From assembly GCA_964492425.1 (NCBI GenBank), contig CAZBKB010000018.1, positions 1 through 19,356 on the forward strand: a stretch of 19,356 bases of DNA. The letters are read 5' to 3'. Positions 1-7,347 of this stretch are shown here, in pieces; the first letter of the stretch is position 1, and each line of letters opens with the position of its first letter. The notes beneath the pieces are model-generated. The model searched no databases, had not been told where the DNA came from, and saw nothing but the letters and a program-made list of their open reading frames with translations. The DNA is from LBZV01 sp000993855. Lineage in GTDB: Bacteria > Patescibacteriota > Microgenomatia > Curtissbacterales > GWA2-41-24. A program made the translations under genes and the position numbers.

Positions 1-252
1 ATACGATTTGATAACCTCATCCTTCGAACTATCGTATGCTTTCGCAATTGCCTGGGCAACCATACTCTCTGCCACCCCCATTTCCACAGGCATGTAAAAT
101 GGCGCAACTCTTCCCTGAATCAGATAACAAATCTTGCCAATCTCTGCGCTGTCCGATTCACCAAAAAGTTTGGATAATATATCAATAAGCTCCAAACGCT
201 TACTCGTCGCTTCTAATTTTTCGTAGTAATCTGCTAATTTACTGAACTTCAT
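1..252 (-). CDS. ATP-dependent DNA ligase, N-terminal part (cut by window edge)
   Basis: This is the first 84 codons of a ligase that runs off the left edge. The peptide begins MKFSKLADYYEKLEATSKRL and continues through a YLIQGRVAP segment, which matches the N-terminal DNA-binding domain of archaeal/CPR-type ATP-dependent ligases. The nucleotidyltransferase domain with the catalytic lysine lies outside the window. The ATG at 250-252 is preceded by a perfect AAGGAGG, the strongest ribosome binding site seen here. It overlaps the stop of the upstream ORF (239-241) by 14 nt, so translation is probably coupled. It is the third gene of a fic - ART-like - ligase operon. Known role of the family: sealing nicks in replication and repair. 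Recognition rests on the N-terminal pattern only. Confidence 0.85.
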   Translation of the reverse strand, partial: MKFSKLADYYEKLEATSKRLELIDILSKLFGESDSAEIGKICYLIQGRVAPFYMPVEMGVAESMVAQAIAKAYDSSKDEVIKSY

Positions 253-793
253 TTTTCCTCCTTAATTCTTCCACAATTTCCTCGTGACTCATTCTCTGAG
301 GCCAAAGCAAATTACCCCATTTATCATATACTGGAATATTCAAATTTAGCCTCTTCATAGTTGTCTCCAGCTCTTTTGCCTGCTGCGAAATGGCATTGTT
401 ATCGTGACCCCTAGCTACCATCCCCAAAAGCAGGTCGGGAGGAATTCTGAATCGAAGCTTTATTTGTTCATGCGGGAGCTCCTTATCCTTGCCAACAAAT
501 CTAGCCTTCATTGTAGGGTTTTCTAGATCAACAACAAAACTCATATATGGTTGGTTATCATAAGCCTTAATCTCTCTGGTCAGATAAACAAATTCATCCC
601 TCGAATATCTCAATCTTTTATAACCCTTCAATTCAGCTCTCTCAGCAAATACGTTTGAGGCAATACCTTGAGTTAAAATTTGCGCTGCATTTTCTATAGG
701 AGTGTTATGAAAATAAAACTTCCCCGAAACCACGTCTATCAAGTCGTGAGATCTATTCAGTTCGTTTGCTAATACCTCTTTTACTGGTTCCAT
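239..793 (-). CDS. Putative ADP-ribosyltransferase-fold (DarT/RNA 2'-phosphotransferase-like) protein
   Basis: A 184-residue protein that I do not recognise as a named family. Its layout resembles the ART/PARP-like fold: FYFHNTP with H29, followed by a helix and turn NAAQILTQGI; then EFVYLT with Y70; then a late acidic strand ELPHEQIKLRFRIPP with E109, followed by LLGMV. An H-Y-E order with an IPP tail is typical of ART-type NAD+ enzymes, so a role in ADP-ribosylating nucleic acid or protein is possible. This is an inference from motif spacing only. It starts directly after the fic stop (794-796) without its own ribosome binding site, and its end overlaps the ligase start. It could instead be a non-enzymatic family with similar secondary structure. 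Confidence 0.5.
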   Translation of the reverse strand: MEPVKEVLANELNRSHDLIDVVSGKFYFHNTPIENAAQILTQGIASNVFAERAELKGYKRLRYSRDEFVYLTREIKAYDNQPYMSFVVDLENPTMKARFVGKDKELPHEQIKLRFRIPPDLLLGMVARGHDNNAISQQAKELETTMKRLNLNIPVYDKWGNLLWPQRMSHEEIVEELRRKNEVQ

Positions 794-1861
794 CTATTTT
801 AAAACGTATACCGCTCCTTTCGTTGAACCTTTCTTCTTAACCAGTTTTTTCTTCACCAAATCCTTTAGATCCCGCAAAATCGTATCATCACTAAACTCCC
901 GAAGTATCGACCTCCATTGCCTATTGTTAATCGATCCATAAGTCTCCATATATTCAACCAACTTTACTTGCCGCTCGGACAAAACTATCTGGCCCGTCCT
1001 GCCCTTAAGGCGCGAATCCAAAGACAATTTTTGCACTTTTTGTTTAACCCTCTCAAGTTCCTCACTCAAACCTTCACAAAAATACTCCAGCCAAACTGTT
1101 AAATCCCTATCAGAAAGTGTCTTAACGTCTTGGTTGGAAACAGACTGCAAAGTTTCATAGTAGCGCTTGGCATTACGGTCAAAATACTCCTCAATCGAAA
1201 AAAACTTCTTAATGTCATACCCCTCTCGAAATAGCACCAACGTCGCAAAAGCTCGACTCACTCTGCCATTCCCGTCGACAAAAGGGTGAATATATGCCAA
1301 GACGTAATGGACAACTCCAGCCTTAAGAACCGGGTGCACGTCCTCTGCATCTTTAGAATTTAACCATTCCAAAAACTCCCCCACTAATCTTTTGACCTGA
1401 CCAGCCTCCGGCGGCTTAAAGCTAATCTCTCCAGTCTTCGAATTCTTGACAACTACCTGGTTTAAGCGATACTTCCCACTGGTTGCTGCAGGAAGAACCT
1501 TATCAACAGTCAAGCGGTGAATTGTCAGCAAATCCTTCTCTAAATACGATTTACGATTAACGATTAACGATTTACGATTATCAATGTACTCAAGTACTTT
1601 CCGGTAATTTAATACTTCTTGAACGTCGCGGTCACGGGCAGAAACCTGGTCGCCTTCGAGGACTGCCGCAACTTCCCCAGTGTTAAGCTGATTACCCTCA
1701 ATATGAGTCCCATGGTGGACCGTGCGGATTATCGCCTCCTGCCGAAATTTAGCCTCATAAGCCGGTACCAAAGGCGCATTTTCGATAACCTCCTTAGCAG
1801 CCTCAATCCTGCCAATGTATTTAAGAATCAAATTGGAAACCTTATATTTCGAAGAATACAT
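794..1861 (-). CDS. Fic family protein with C-terminal winged helix
   Basis: A 355-residue Fic protein. The catalytic motif HPFVDGNGRVSR is at residues 192-203 with all canonical residues (H192, GNGR, final R), so it should transfer AMP or a similar group from a nucleotide to protein hydroxyls. An N-terminal THIEGN (52-57) resembles the inhibitory glutamate motif of class II Fic proteins, so self-inhibition is likely. The last 60 residues form a winged helix-turn-helix (LSERQVKLVEYM... ILRDLKDLVKKKLV), suggesting DNA binding or autoregulation. Residues about 94-106 (NRKSLIVNRKSYL) are encoded by a heptamer tandem repeat and look like inserted sequence. It is the first gene of the operon with the ART-like protein and DNA ligase. 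The ATG has no evident Shine-Dalgarno. Confidence 0.9.
   Translation of the reverse strand: MYSSKYKVSNLILKYIGRIEAAKEVIENAPLVPAYEAKFRQEAIIRTVHHGTHIEGNQLNTGEVAAVLEGDQVSARDRDVQEVLNYRKVLEYIDNRKSLIVNRKSYLEKDLLTIHRLTVDKVLPAATSGKYRLNQVVVKNSKTGEISFKPPEAGQVKRLVGEFLEWLNSKDAEDVHPVLKAGVVHYVLAYIHPFVDGNGRVSRAFATLVLFREGYDIKKFFSIEEYFDRNAKRYYETLQSVSNQDVKTLSDRDLTVWLEYFCEGLSEELERVKQKVQKLSLDSRLKGRTGQIVLSERQVKLVEYMETYGSINNRQWRSILREFSDDTILRDLKDLVKKKLVKKKGSTKGAVYVLK
1547..1581. repeat. Heptamer tandem array inside fic
   Basis: Five 7-nt units: CGATTTA, CGATTAA, CGATTAA, CGATTTA, CGATTAT. Because 7 is not a multiple of 3 the units are read in different phases, yet the fic frame stays open. It lies between two conserved Fic helices. 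Confidence 0.85.
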
Positions 1862-1886
1862 ACTAGGTTTACTAGCCCAAAAGTAG

Positions 1887-1902
1887 TAGTGCTTACACTA
1901 CG
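1887..1902 (-). promoter_or_regulatory. Hairpin in the fic 5' leader
   Basis: GTAGTG-TAAG-CACTAC is a perfect 6-bp stem with a 4-nt loop, inside the roughly 58-nt untranslated leader between the predicted start site (about 1920) and the fic ATG. It may affect translation or RNA stability; nothing more can be said. Confidence 0.4.
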
Positions 1903-1926
1903 AAACCTTGGCGCAATAGTGCGTTA

Positions 1927-1955
1927 ATTATGCGGGAAAAAAGCTGTTAAGTCAA
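1927..1955 (-). promoter_or_regulatory. Promoter of the fic-ART-ligase operon
   Basis: On the minus strand a -35 box TTGACT (1950-1955) and a -10 box CATAAT (1927-1932) are separated by exactly 17 nt, close to the sigma-70 consensus. The predicted start is near 1920. Confidence 0.65.
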
Positions 1956-1969
1956 CACCGTTAAACCGA

Positions 1970-3427
1970 CTATTCAGTAGTTTTTGCTATTTCAGCGAGA
2001 TCTTCAGAATACGCAGCTATAAAACCTAACCAATCTTCAGAGATCCAACCGCTCTCATCGTATGATTCAAATTCTAAAGAGTAGTTATAAAAACCACGCT
2101 CCACTCTCCACACCTTTCTAGCACCACGCTTATTATGTTCCACTTCAACTGGTCCCTCTAAAACTCTTACCCAATCTCCATCGTAAACTTTCTTATAGGT
2201 AGAATCATCAACATAGCCAGGTTCTGGCCTTAAATATATACCAGAATAAGTCGCGTGTTCATCCAAAATCTTAAAAACATCACCTACTCCAGGAACAAAC
2301 TCCTCACCATCGGACATGTACTCTTTGCCTTGAAAAAAATATTTCGCGAACTTATACTTTGCATCCAGAACATAATAAGCTTGATTATTTTCCACATACA
2401 AAGTGTTTAAAGCATTTCTAAAAGCAGCCCCTCTTGTAAAATAAAACGCGATAGTTTCGGCATAATCCTCGGACTCAAAATTGACATTTGGATCATCCAA
2501 AATCTCTGGGTTTATATATGAATCAGGCAACTGATGTTCGACACTAGCCCTGGCTTCCGCTGAAGCCACTAAACTTTCAAATCTTTCTTGACCAAACATT
2601 TCATTTTCATCTGCCTGGTGATGCGCACCCTCGTGAACAATTGTCTTTGTATCTGCAACATCCGTTATGTCAATTTTGTCTATTTGATCAAAAAACCCTC
2701 CTGCGTATGGATCGTTTTTATTTATTCTAAATCTTATTTCATTCGGTATAGGATAATTTAGATCAATAATCGTACGGTAAAAACGAGATGTATTCAAAAG
2801 AATAGCCTCATGTGGAAAAATAAAAGTGTCCTTTTCAAAAGAGAGTGGCAAGCCAGCACCTTTTAACCATAAAAGATCCTCAATATTTCTATTGGCAGCA
2901 TATTTACTTTCACCATCTAAATAAATCGTTAATTTTTGGTTGACAATTGCATCCGCGATATACAAATCCAGCTCATTTTCTAGATCAAACTCTGCACCCT
3001 CGGCCTGAACGGAATTGTTATCAATAATTTTAAAAGTGCCATCTTGTGATAATTCTTGCGCAATGAAAAACCCATCGAGTGTTAATTGTTTTCTCTTTTC
3101 ATGAATATCATCGATGTTTTCGCGGCTGGAATCATTTTTTAGACTAAATTCAGCGTACTCAATAAAGGATTCTTTCGCGCTTCTATAATCTAAAATAAGG
3201 CCAGAATAGTCACTTTGGTTCTCATCACCAACCCGAATGGTTCTTAACAAATCTCGATGAATGCCCTGCTTTCCCTTTTCAGTAAATTGATCTTTTACAT
3301 CTCGAGTAAACGCAAAACCACCATATATAGCTGCAGCTGCAACACCACCCCCAAGAAGAATTGCCGGCAAGCGTCTAAACGATCTACGGCCTTGCTTACC
3401 CCTTCTTTCCCACTCCCTCATACTCAT
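1970..3427 (-). CDS. Membrane-anchored HExxH (zincin-like) protein with SH3-like C-terminus
   Basis: A 485-residue protein of no family I can name. Residues 1-20 are basic, and one hydrophobic segment (about 20-40, LPAILLGGGVAAAAIYGGFAF) acts as a signal anchor, so the bulk is probably outside the membrane. HEGAH at 265-269 is a zinc-metalloprotease HExxH signature; possible third ligands are E291 (SLVASAEAR) and E324 (EDYAETIAF), the latter in a gluzincin-like helix. The C-terminal ~90 residues (DGDWVRVLEG ... SGWISEDWLGF) resemble an SH3b-type wall-binding or beta-barrel domain. The inference is a cell-surface peptidase or a pseudo-peptidase. It has its own promoter 5' of the gene, with almost no leader, so it is not necessarily co-transcribed with recF, which ends 38 bp upstream. 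A second Met (M3) is an alternative start. Confidence 0.7.
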   Translation of the reverse strand: MSMREWERRGKQGRRSFRRLPAILLGGGVAAAAIYGGFAFTRDVKDQFTEKGKQGIHRDLLRTIRVGDENQSDYSGLILDYRSAKESFIEYAEFSLKNDSSRENIDDIHEKRKQLTLDGFFIAQELSQDGTFKIIDNNSVQAEGAEFDLENELDLYIADAIVNQKLTIYLDGESKYAANRNIEDLLWLKGAGLPLSFEKDTFIFPHEAILLNTSRFYRTIIDLNYPIPNEIRFRINKNDPYAGGFFDQIDKIDITDVADTKTIVHEGAHHQADENEMFGQERFESLVASAEARASVEHQLPDSYINPEILDDPNVNFESEDYAETIAFYFTRGAAFRNALNTLYVENNQAYYVLDAKYKFAKYFFQGKEYMSDGEEFVPGVGDVFKILDEHATYSGIYLRPEPGYVDDSTYKKVYDGDWVRVLEGPVEVEHNKRGARKVWRVERGFYNYSLEFESYDESGWISEDWLGFIAAYSEDLAEIAKTTE

Positions 3428-3435
3428 AAACGAAG

Positions 3436-3464
3436 ACTATACAACACCACTCCTTGAAAAACAA
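3436..3464 (-). promoter_or_regulatory. Promoter of the HExxH protein gene, leaderless type
   Basis: -35 TTGTTT (3459-3464), a 17-nt spacer and -10 TATAGT (3436-3441) on the minus strand. The expected start (about 3429) lies 1-3 nt from the ATG at 3425-3427, leaving no room for a Shine-Dalgarno. Confidence 0.55.
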
Positions 3465-3465
3465 A

Positions 3466-4486
3466 TCATATCTCAACAACCTTCGCTTTTTTGAAAATTT
3501 CCTTCGGTATGCTTTCTTTTTCTGCCGCCGTAATTATCGTCTGTTGGTTGCCGACAACCGAAAGAACCGTTTCCCTGTGCTCCCAATCAAGCTCGCTAAA
3601 TATGTCGTCCAAAGCCAATAGGGGTCTGACCCCTCGCTTGACCCTAAAATATTCCAGCTCCGCAAGCTTTAGTGCCAATACCGCCATCCGCACTTCCCCG
3701 CGGGACCCGAAAAATTCCAAATCCCGCCCGCCAAAAACAAAACGGAAATCATCTCTGTGCGGCCCAGACAAAGTCATTCCCGCCGCAATATCCCGCTCAC
3801 GATTAGCCTTAAGTTTCTCCTCCGAGACCAAACTCTGCTTAAGTACCCACGACAAGTTACCTGTCTTTCCCAAAATATCTCCATGCTCNNNNNNNNNNAG
3901 AAATATATTTCGCGTGATCCAGAAGCCGCAAGTCCCAAAACCCTAACTCCATAGGTTTAGACTTCCCTTCCGCAATCCGAAAAAGAACTTTGTTACGGCG
4001 CGCAACAATCTTTCCATAAGCAGAAACAACTCGCCAATAACGAGTATCTATAGACGATAAGAATCTATCCATACGTCGTCTACGCAACGCTGGTGAACCA
4101 GAAACCAAATCAAGGTCCATTGGCTCAAAAATTACGACAGAAAAAATTTGTACAAAGTCGACGAGTCTCTTTTTAAAAGCCCCAATGTGAAAAGACTTCG
4201 CCACTCGTCGCCCGTCTGCAACCTGTAGATTAACAATTAACTTTTTACTGTCGCCATCAGCAATAACAGCCCCCTCAATCTTGGCTTCACTCTGACCAAA
4301 ACGAATCAAGTCAAGATCAGTCTCAACCCGCGTTGGCCTAATCCCAGAAATTAAAGAGATAGCCTCCAATAAATTACTTTTTCCAGACCCATTTTTTCCA
4401 GTAATCACTGTCAAATTTTTATCAAAAGTGATTTTCAAAGAAGAGAAGTTGCGGAAATTTAGTAGAATAAGCTCACTCAATCCCAT
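3466..4486 (-). CDS. recF: DNA replication/repair protein RecF, interrupted by an assembly gap
   Basis: RecF is an SMC-like ATPase that binds gapped DNA and helps load RecA. The N-terminal part (4486 to 3899, 196 codons) begins MGLSELILLNFRNFSSLKI and carries the Walker A GKNGSGKSNLLE. The C-terminal part (3888 to 3466, about 140 codons) has TLSGPHRDDF, the signature-like GSRGEVRMAVLALKLAE and the Walker B with D-loop LLALDDIFSELD. The two parts are in different frames across the 10 N, so the N count is a placeholder. By comparison with RecF of about 350-370 residues, roughly 20-40 residues are probably missing. The ATG at 4484-4486 overlaps the end of the MFS gene by 14 nt. A perfect palindrome at 3620-3634 encodes part of RGVRPLL just before Walker B. 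Confidence 0.88.
3620..3634. repeat. Palindrome AGGGGTCTGACCCCT in recF
   Basis: A 7-bp perfect inverted repeat around a central T, within the coding sequence just before Walker B. It is similar to two palindromes in the HAD gene (9935-9953 and 10221-10235). Confidence 0.7.
3889..3898. other. Assembly gap (10 N) in recF
   Basis: Ten N. The flanking recF frames do not match across it, so its true length is unknown. Confidence 0.98.
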
Positions 4487-5708
4487 ATTTTTCAATATAC
4501 ATAAAAAACCCAAAAACAAATATAAGTGCAAACCCACCCAAAACCAAAATACCCAGATAACCAAAAACAACTTCAAATATTGCAGCCGTCGGTGACATCA
4601 TAGTCGCAATCATCGAAGCCAAAAAAATATTTGCTCCAAATACGGTACCCTGGTGTGAGTGAGGAACCATTTTTTGCATCCCCGCCCTTGAGGCAATAAA
4701 AATTAAAATCGCTCCTATTCCCGAAAAAATTAAAAATAAAATATTGGCAGCAATTACCATCGGATAAGGAAATATACCCACTTTAATTAAAAATCCAAGC
4801 GAAGCCAGAGATAAACCCATCATTAAAAGTCCCAATTTAACAATCTTAAACTCACTCAACCTAAACCTTTGGATCATATAAAAGCCAATTAACACTCCAG
4901 CACCGATAAACGGAAATATAAATATTGGACTTTCCTCAACCGGGATTCCAACTATCTGATCATAAAAACCCGGTCCTATCGTTGCACCAAACATGATAAC
5001 CCCCTGAAGGGCAGCAAATGTTACAAAAAACAACCACAACAGTTTCCTTGAAAAGGAATACAAAAACCCCCGCTTTATATTCCCTATAGATTCCCATACT
5101 GAATGTTTTATTTTTGAAATTGGATCAAGTTTTGGCAGAAAAAACGATAGCAAGACAGCCACAACAAGTAGAAACTCCGTTAAAATAAGCAGATCTTCGT
5201 TGCCAAAGAAAAAATTAACAATTGCCCCAGTTAAAAACCCCAGGACAATTCCTCCAGAAAGCACTAGCATAAATATCGAATTAGCATTCAATAGTTCCTT
5301 TTTTTTAACCACTTGTGCCGTCGCAGCCGAAGAAGCAGGTATAAAAAAAGAATTTCCTGCAAAATATAAAAAAGAAAGTGGAATAGATGCAACCGTTGTT
5401 CTCCCAAGATAAATTATTGCCAACACCACAAGCGCAATAAACGTATTTGCTGCCAAAATGATCTTCCTCCTATCCATAATATCTGCCGTAATTCCAGCGA
5501 AAACCATAAGTATAAAGGAAGGTACTGTAAATGAAAGCACTACACCAGACACTCCAAAATTACTCCCAGTTTGGGAAAAAACAGAAACAATAAGTGAAAG
5601 CAGCAAACAAGCAGACGCAAACTGACCAACAAAGATCACCAACACAAGAACCAGAAAATTTCTGTTTTCTAAAACGTCCAAATAAGGTTTTGGGATTATT
5701 TTTCTCAT
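4473..5708 (-). CDS. Major facilitator superfamily transporter
   Basis: A 411-residue, very hydrophobic protein with about 12 predicted membrane segments in two halves. The loop between segments 2 and 3 has an MFS motif A-like GITADIMDRRKII. It resembles the drug/proton antiporter and macrolide-efflux branch, but the substrate cannot be read from the sequence. It is the first gene of a unit with recF, overlapping it by 14 nt. Its ATG (5706-5708) has no clear Shine-Dalgarno and follows a leader that contains a 9-bp hairpin. Confidence 0.85.
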   Translation of the reverse strand: MRKIIPKPYLDVLENRNFLVLVLVIFVGQFASACLLLSLIVSVFSQTGSNFGVSGVVLSFTVPSFILMVFAGITADIMDRRKIILAANTFIALVVLAIIYLGRTTVASIPLSFLYFAGNSFFIPASSAATAQVVKKKELLNANSIFMLVLSGGIVLGFLTGAIVNFFFGNEDLLILTEFLLVVAVLLSFFLPKLDPISKIKHSVWESIGNIKRGFLYSFSRKLLWLFFVTFAALQGVIMFGATIGPGFYDQIVGIPVEESPIFIFPFIGAGVLIGFYMIQRFRLSEFKIVKLGLLMMGLSLASLGFLIKVGIFPYPMVIAANILFLIFSGIGAILIFIASRAGMQKMVPHSHQGTVFGANIFLASMIATMMSPTAAIFEVVFGYLGILVLGGFALIFVFGFFMYIEKYGIE

Positions 5709-5716
5709 AAATTTTC

Positions 5717-5753
5717 CAGGTAGCGCAGCACTTACAGCCTTAGTCGCTACCTG
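5717..5753 (-). promoter_or_regulatory. Hairpin in the MFS gene leader
   Basis: CAGGTAGCG (minus strand, 5753-5745) pairs perfectly with CGCTACCTG (5725-5717) around a 19-nt loop. It ends 8 nt before the start codon and has no T-run, so it is not a terminator. It could be a translational control element or a protein site. Confidence 0.6.
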
Positions 5754-5767
5754 TGGTGCAGTTTTTC

Positions 5768-5773
5768 ACTATA
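5768..5773 (-). promoter_or_regulatory. -10 box for MFS-recF
   Basis: TATAGT on the minus strand just after the mutM stop. No convincing -35. The predicted start near 5761 gives a leader of about 52 nt that includes the 5717-5753 hairpin. Confidence 0.4.
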
Positions 5774-5789
5774 CCAAAAATTAAAATTG

Positions 5790-6716
5790 TCACTCTAATT
5801 TTTGACACTTGGGGCAGAAGTGAGCACTCCTCCCGTCCATTTTTTCTCTGATAATTTTCGTCCCGCAGCGCTCGCAGGATTCGCCTGTCTTATGGTAAGC
5901 CTTAGCATACGTCAGATAAAGCCCCTTTTCACCCCTGCCGTCCACAAAAGAATTGACGCTGGAACCGCCTTTTGCAATCGCCAGTTCAAAGCTATCCTTT
6001 ATTCCCTTAAAAATAGCCTTAATCTCACCATCAGCCAAACTCACAACCGAACGCTTGGGATGAACCTTTGCTCTCCAAAGTGCCTCATCACTGTAAATAT
6101 TGCCGATTCCCGAAACAAATGCCTGATCCATCAAAAGTTTCTTAATCCGCGCTTGAGGCTTCTTCCTAATACGATCCCTAAACTGCTCATAACTCATCAC
6201 TAGCGGGTCTGGCCCCAGTTCCGTTTTGCCAATTGCAGCCTTGATTGATTCCTCATCACTTTTCACTACCTTCACCCAACCAAACTTGCGAATGTCGTTA
6301 AAGTAAAGATGCCCAACCACTTGCCCTGAGCCCGTCGAAGGGTTTGTAAACGCAAAAGTGACGCGTGTTGTACTGTTTGGAACCGGTGAGTTGAGAGGCG
6401 GAATCGGATGCCCGCCGGAAACCCTAGTCTTCTTGTCTAGGTAAATTAACTGTCCGGTGAGTTTAAGATGGATTACTATTGAAAACCTCTGGCTCTTTTG
6501 GCCCCTTTGTAACCTTTGACTCTTTTCCATGTCTATTACAACCACCTTTCCCATTCTCCTCAAACCTTTTACTTTCGCCCCCTTCAAATCGGTAATCGAA
6601 AACCCATTCAAAAAAAAATTCTTCGGCCAATCATATTCTATAGACTCCAAAACTAGACCCCTCAAGACCTTGTTTAAAGAATCAACAATGACAGTAACCT
6701 CTGGAAGTTCCGGCAT
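5790..6716 (-). CDS. mutM: Formamidopyrimidine-DNA glycosylase (Fpg/MutM)
   Basis: This enzyme excises oxidised purines such as 8-oxoguanine and cuts the abasic site. After Met the protein starts PELPEV, giving the catalytic N-terminal proline and Glu. Other family marks are LKLTGQL, FNDIRKFGWV, the H2TH segment (MDQAFVSGIGNIYSDEALW) and a C-terminal zinc finger CERC ... CPKC. At 308 residues it is longer than the usual 270-290; the excess fits two unusual stretches, about residues 63-78 (KSQRLQRGQKSQR, 6485-6530) and about 125-137 (NPSTGSGQVV, 6322-6342), both made of repeat-like DNA. It has its own extended -10 promoter, with a leader of only about 5 nt. The downstream MFS gene has a separate promoter. 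Confidence 0.95.
   Translation of the reverse strand: MPELPEVTVIVDSLNKVLRGLVLESIEYDWPKNFFLNGFSITDLKGAKVKGLRRMGKVVVIDMEKSQRLQRGQKSQRFSIVIHLKLTGQLIYLDKKTRVSGGHPIPPLNSPVPNSTTRVTFAFTNPSTGSGQVVGHLYFNDIRKFGWVKVVKSDEESIKAAIGKTELGPDPLVMSYEQFRDRIRKKPQARIKKLLMDQAFVSGIGNIYSDEALWRAKVHPKRSVVSLADGEIKAIFKGIKDSFELAIAKGGSSVNSFVDGRGEKGLYLTYAKAYHKTGESCERCGTKIIREKMDGRSAHFCPKCQKLE
6322..6342. repeat. Palindromic insert in mutM
   Basis: CCCTGAGCCCGTCGAAGGG, an imperfect palindrome (CCCT/AGGG ends). It encodes PSTGSGQ, which is not expected in Fpg. Very similar CCCTGAGC..TCGAAGGG words are, from memory, dispersed in many CPR and environmental genomes. Confidence 0.6.
6485..6530. repeat. Dispersed block shared by mutM and the glycosyltransferase
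   Basis: Contains CCTCTGGCTC and then CCTTTGTAACCTTT; the same words in the same order and orientation occur at 9401-9442 with a 9-nt length difference, and the first word with some extension occurs again near 10544-10560. In mutM it encodes KSQRLQRGQKSQR. Confidence 0.6.
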
Positions 6717-6727
6717 AATTTTAAGAA

Positions 6728-6736
6728 AGTATAGCA
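6728..6736 (-). promoter_or_regulatory. Extended -10 promoter of mutM
   Basis: TGCTATACT on the minus strand (TGN plus TATACT). No good -35. The expected start at about 6721 is 5 nt from the ATG (6714-6716). Confidence 0.5.
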
Positions 6737-6783
6737 GAATTTAGGTCCTACTTTTTACGGGGCACGCAAAGATGAGAAAAAGA

Positions 6784-7344
6784 TCAAGCTTTCTCAGCCG
6801 CCTCAAAAAGTACAATTCGCCCTTCCGCCTGTCTCCAAAGACGATAATATTTGTCACGAAGTTCGTGGTTTTCAGGAAAAAGCACTTTTTCCATTCTGCG
6901 ATTGAATTCTCCATTTGCCCAATTCTTTAAACCCTCCGAAATAATTTTAGCAAGCAGCCTTTTATATTCACTTTCATAAAAATCGTAATCCTTCCCCCTA
7001 TACGCCTGCTCATCCCTCACGTCGCTATCAATAACTGCAGAATTTACTACAACTCTAAATTCCTCATCTGTTTTGATAACTTCAGACCTTTTTTCCCTAA
7101 TAAACTTGCTACTCAACGTTAATCCTATCCTCGTAACATCAATTGAGTGGCCTCTGACCTCACCTTTACGCACTACAAAAGGTCGAGAAGGCTCGCCTAC
7201 CAGCTCCAACAGCTCATCCACAAAACCTGGATTTATTCTCAAATTCACCGAGAAATTACCTGTGTATTCAAGCCTGATTGGGCTTGGCCTTACTATACCT
7301 GCTTGGTCGCCATGTTCCACCATAGCGCCAAATTTTACACCCAC
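6784..7344 (-). CDS. Unknown protein, 186 residues
   Basis: No family recognised. The sequence is soluble, with a beta-rich first half (RLEYTGNFSVNLRINPGFVDELLELV, VVRKGEVRGHSIDVTRIGLTLSSKF) and a helical, charged second half (YESEYKRLLAKIISEGLKNW ... LRDKYYRLWRQAEGR). There are no cysteines and no membrane segment. It begins with GTG (7342-7344), 3 nt after the methyltransferase stop, so it is most likely co-translated; Met8 is an alternative start. An ATG at 7344-7346 is out of frame. Its position suggests a link with the methyltransferase, but no role can be assigned. Confidence 0.65.
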   Translation of the reverse strand: MGVKFGAMVEHGDQAGIVRPSPIRLEYTGNFSVNLRINPGFVDELLELVGEPSRPFVVRKGEVRGHSIDVTRIGLTLSSKFIREKRSEVIKTDEEFRVVVNSAVIDSDVRDEQAYRGKDYDFYESEYKRLLAKIISEGLKNWANGEFNRRMEKVLFPENHELRDKYYRLWRQAEGRIVLFEAAEKA

Positions 7345-7347
7345 ATC

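Noticed and set aside
5200..5412. Plus-strand ORFs opposite mutM, MFS, recF and other genes
   Set aside because: They are antisense shadows without ribosome binding sites, and the minus-strand genes have clear family matches.
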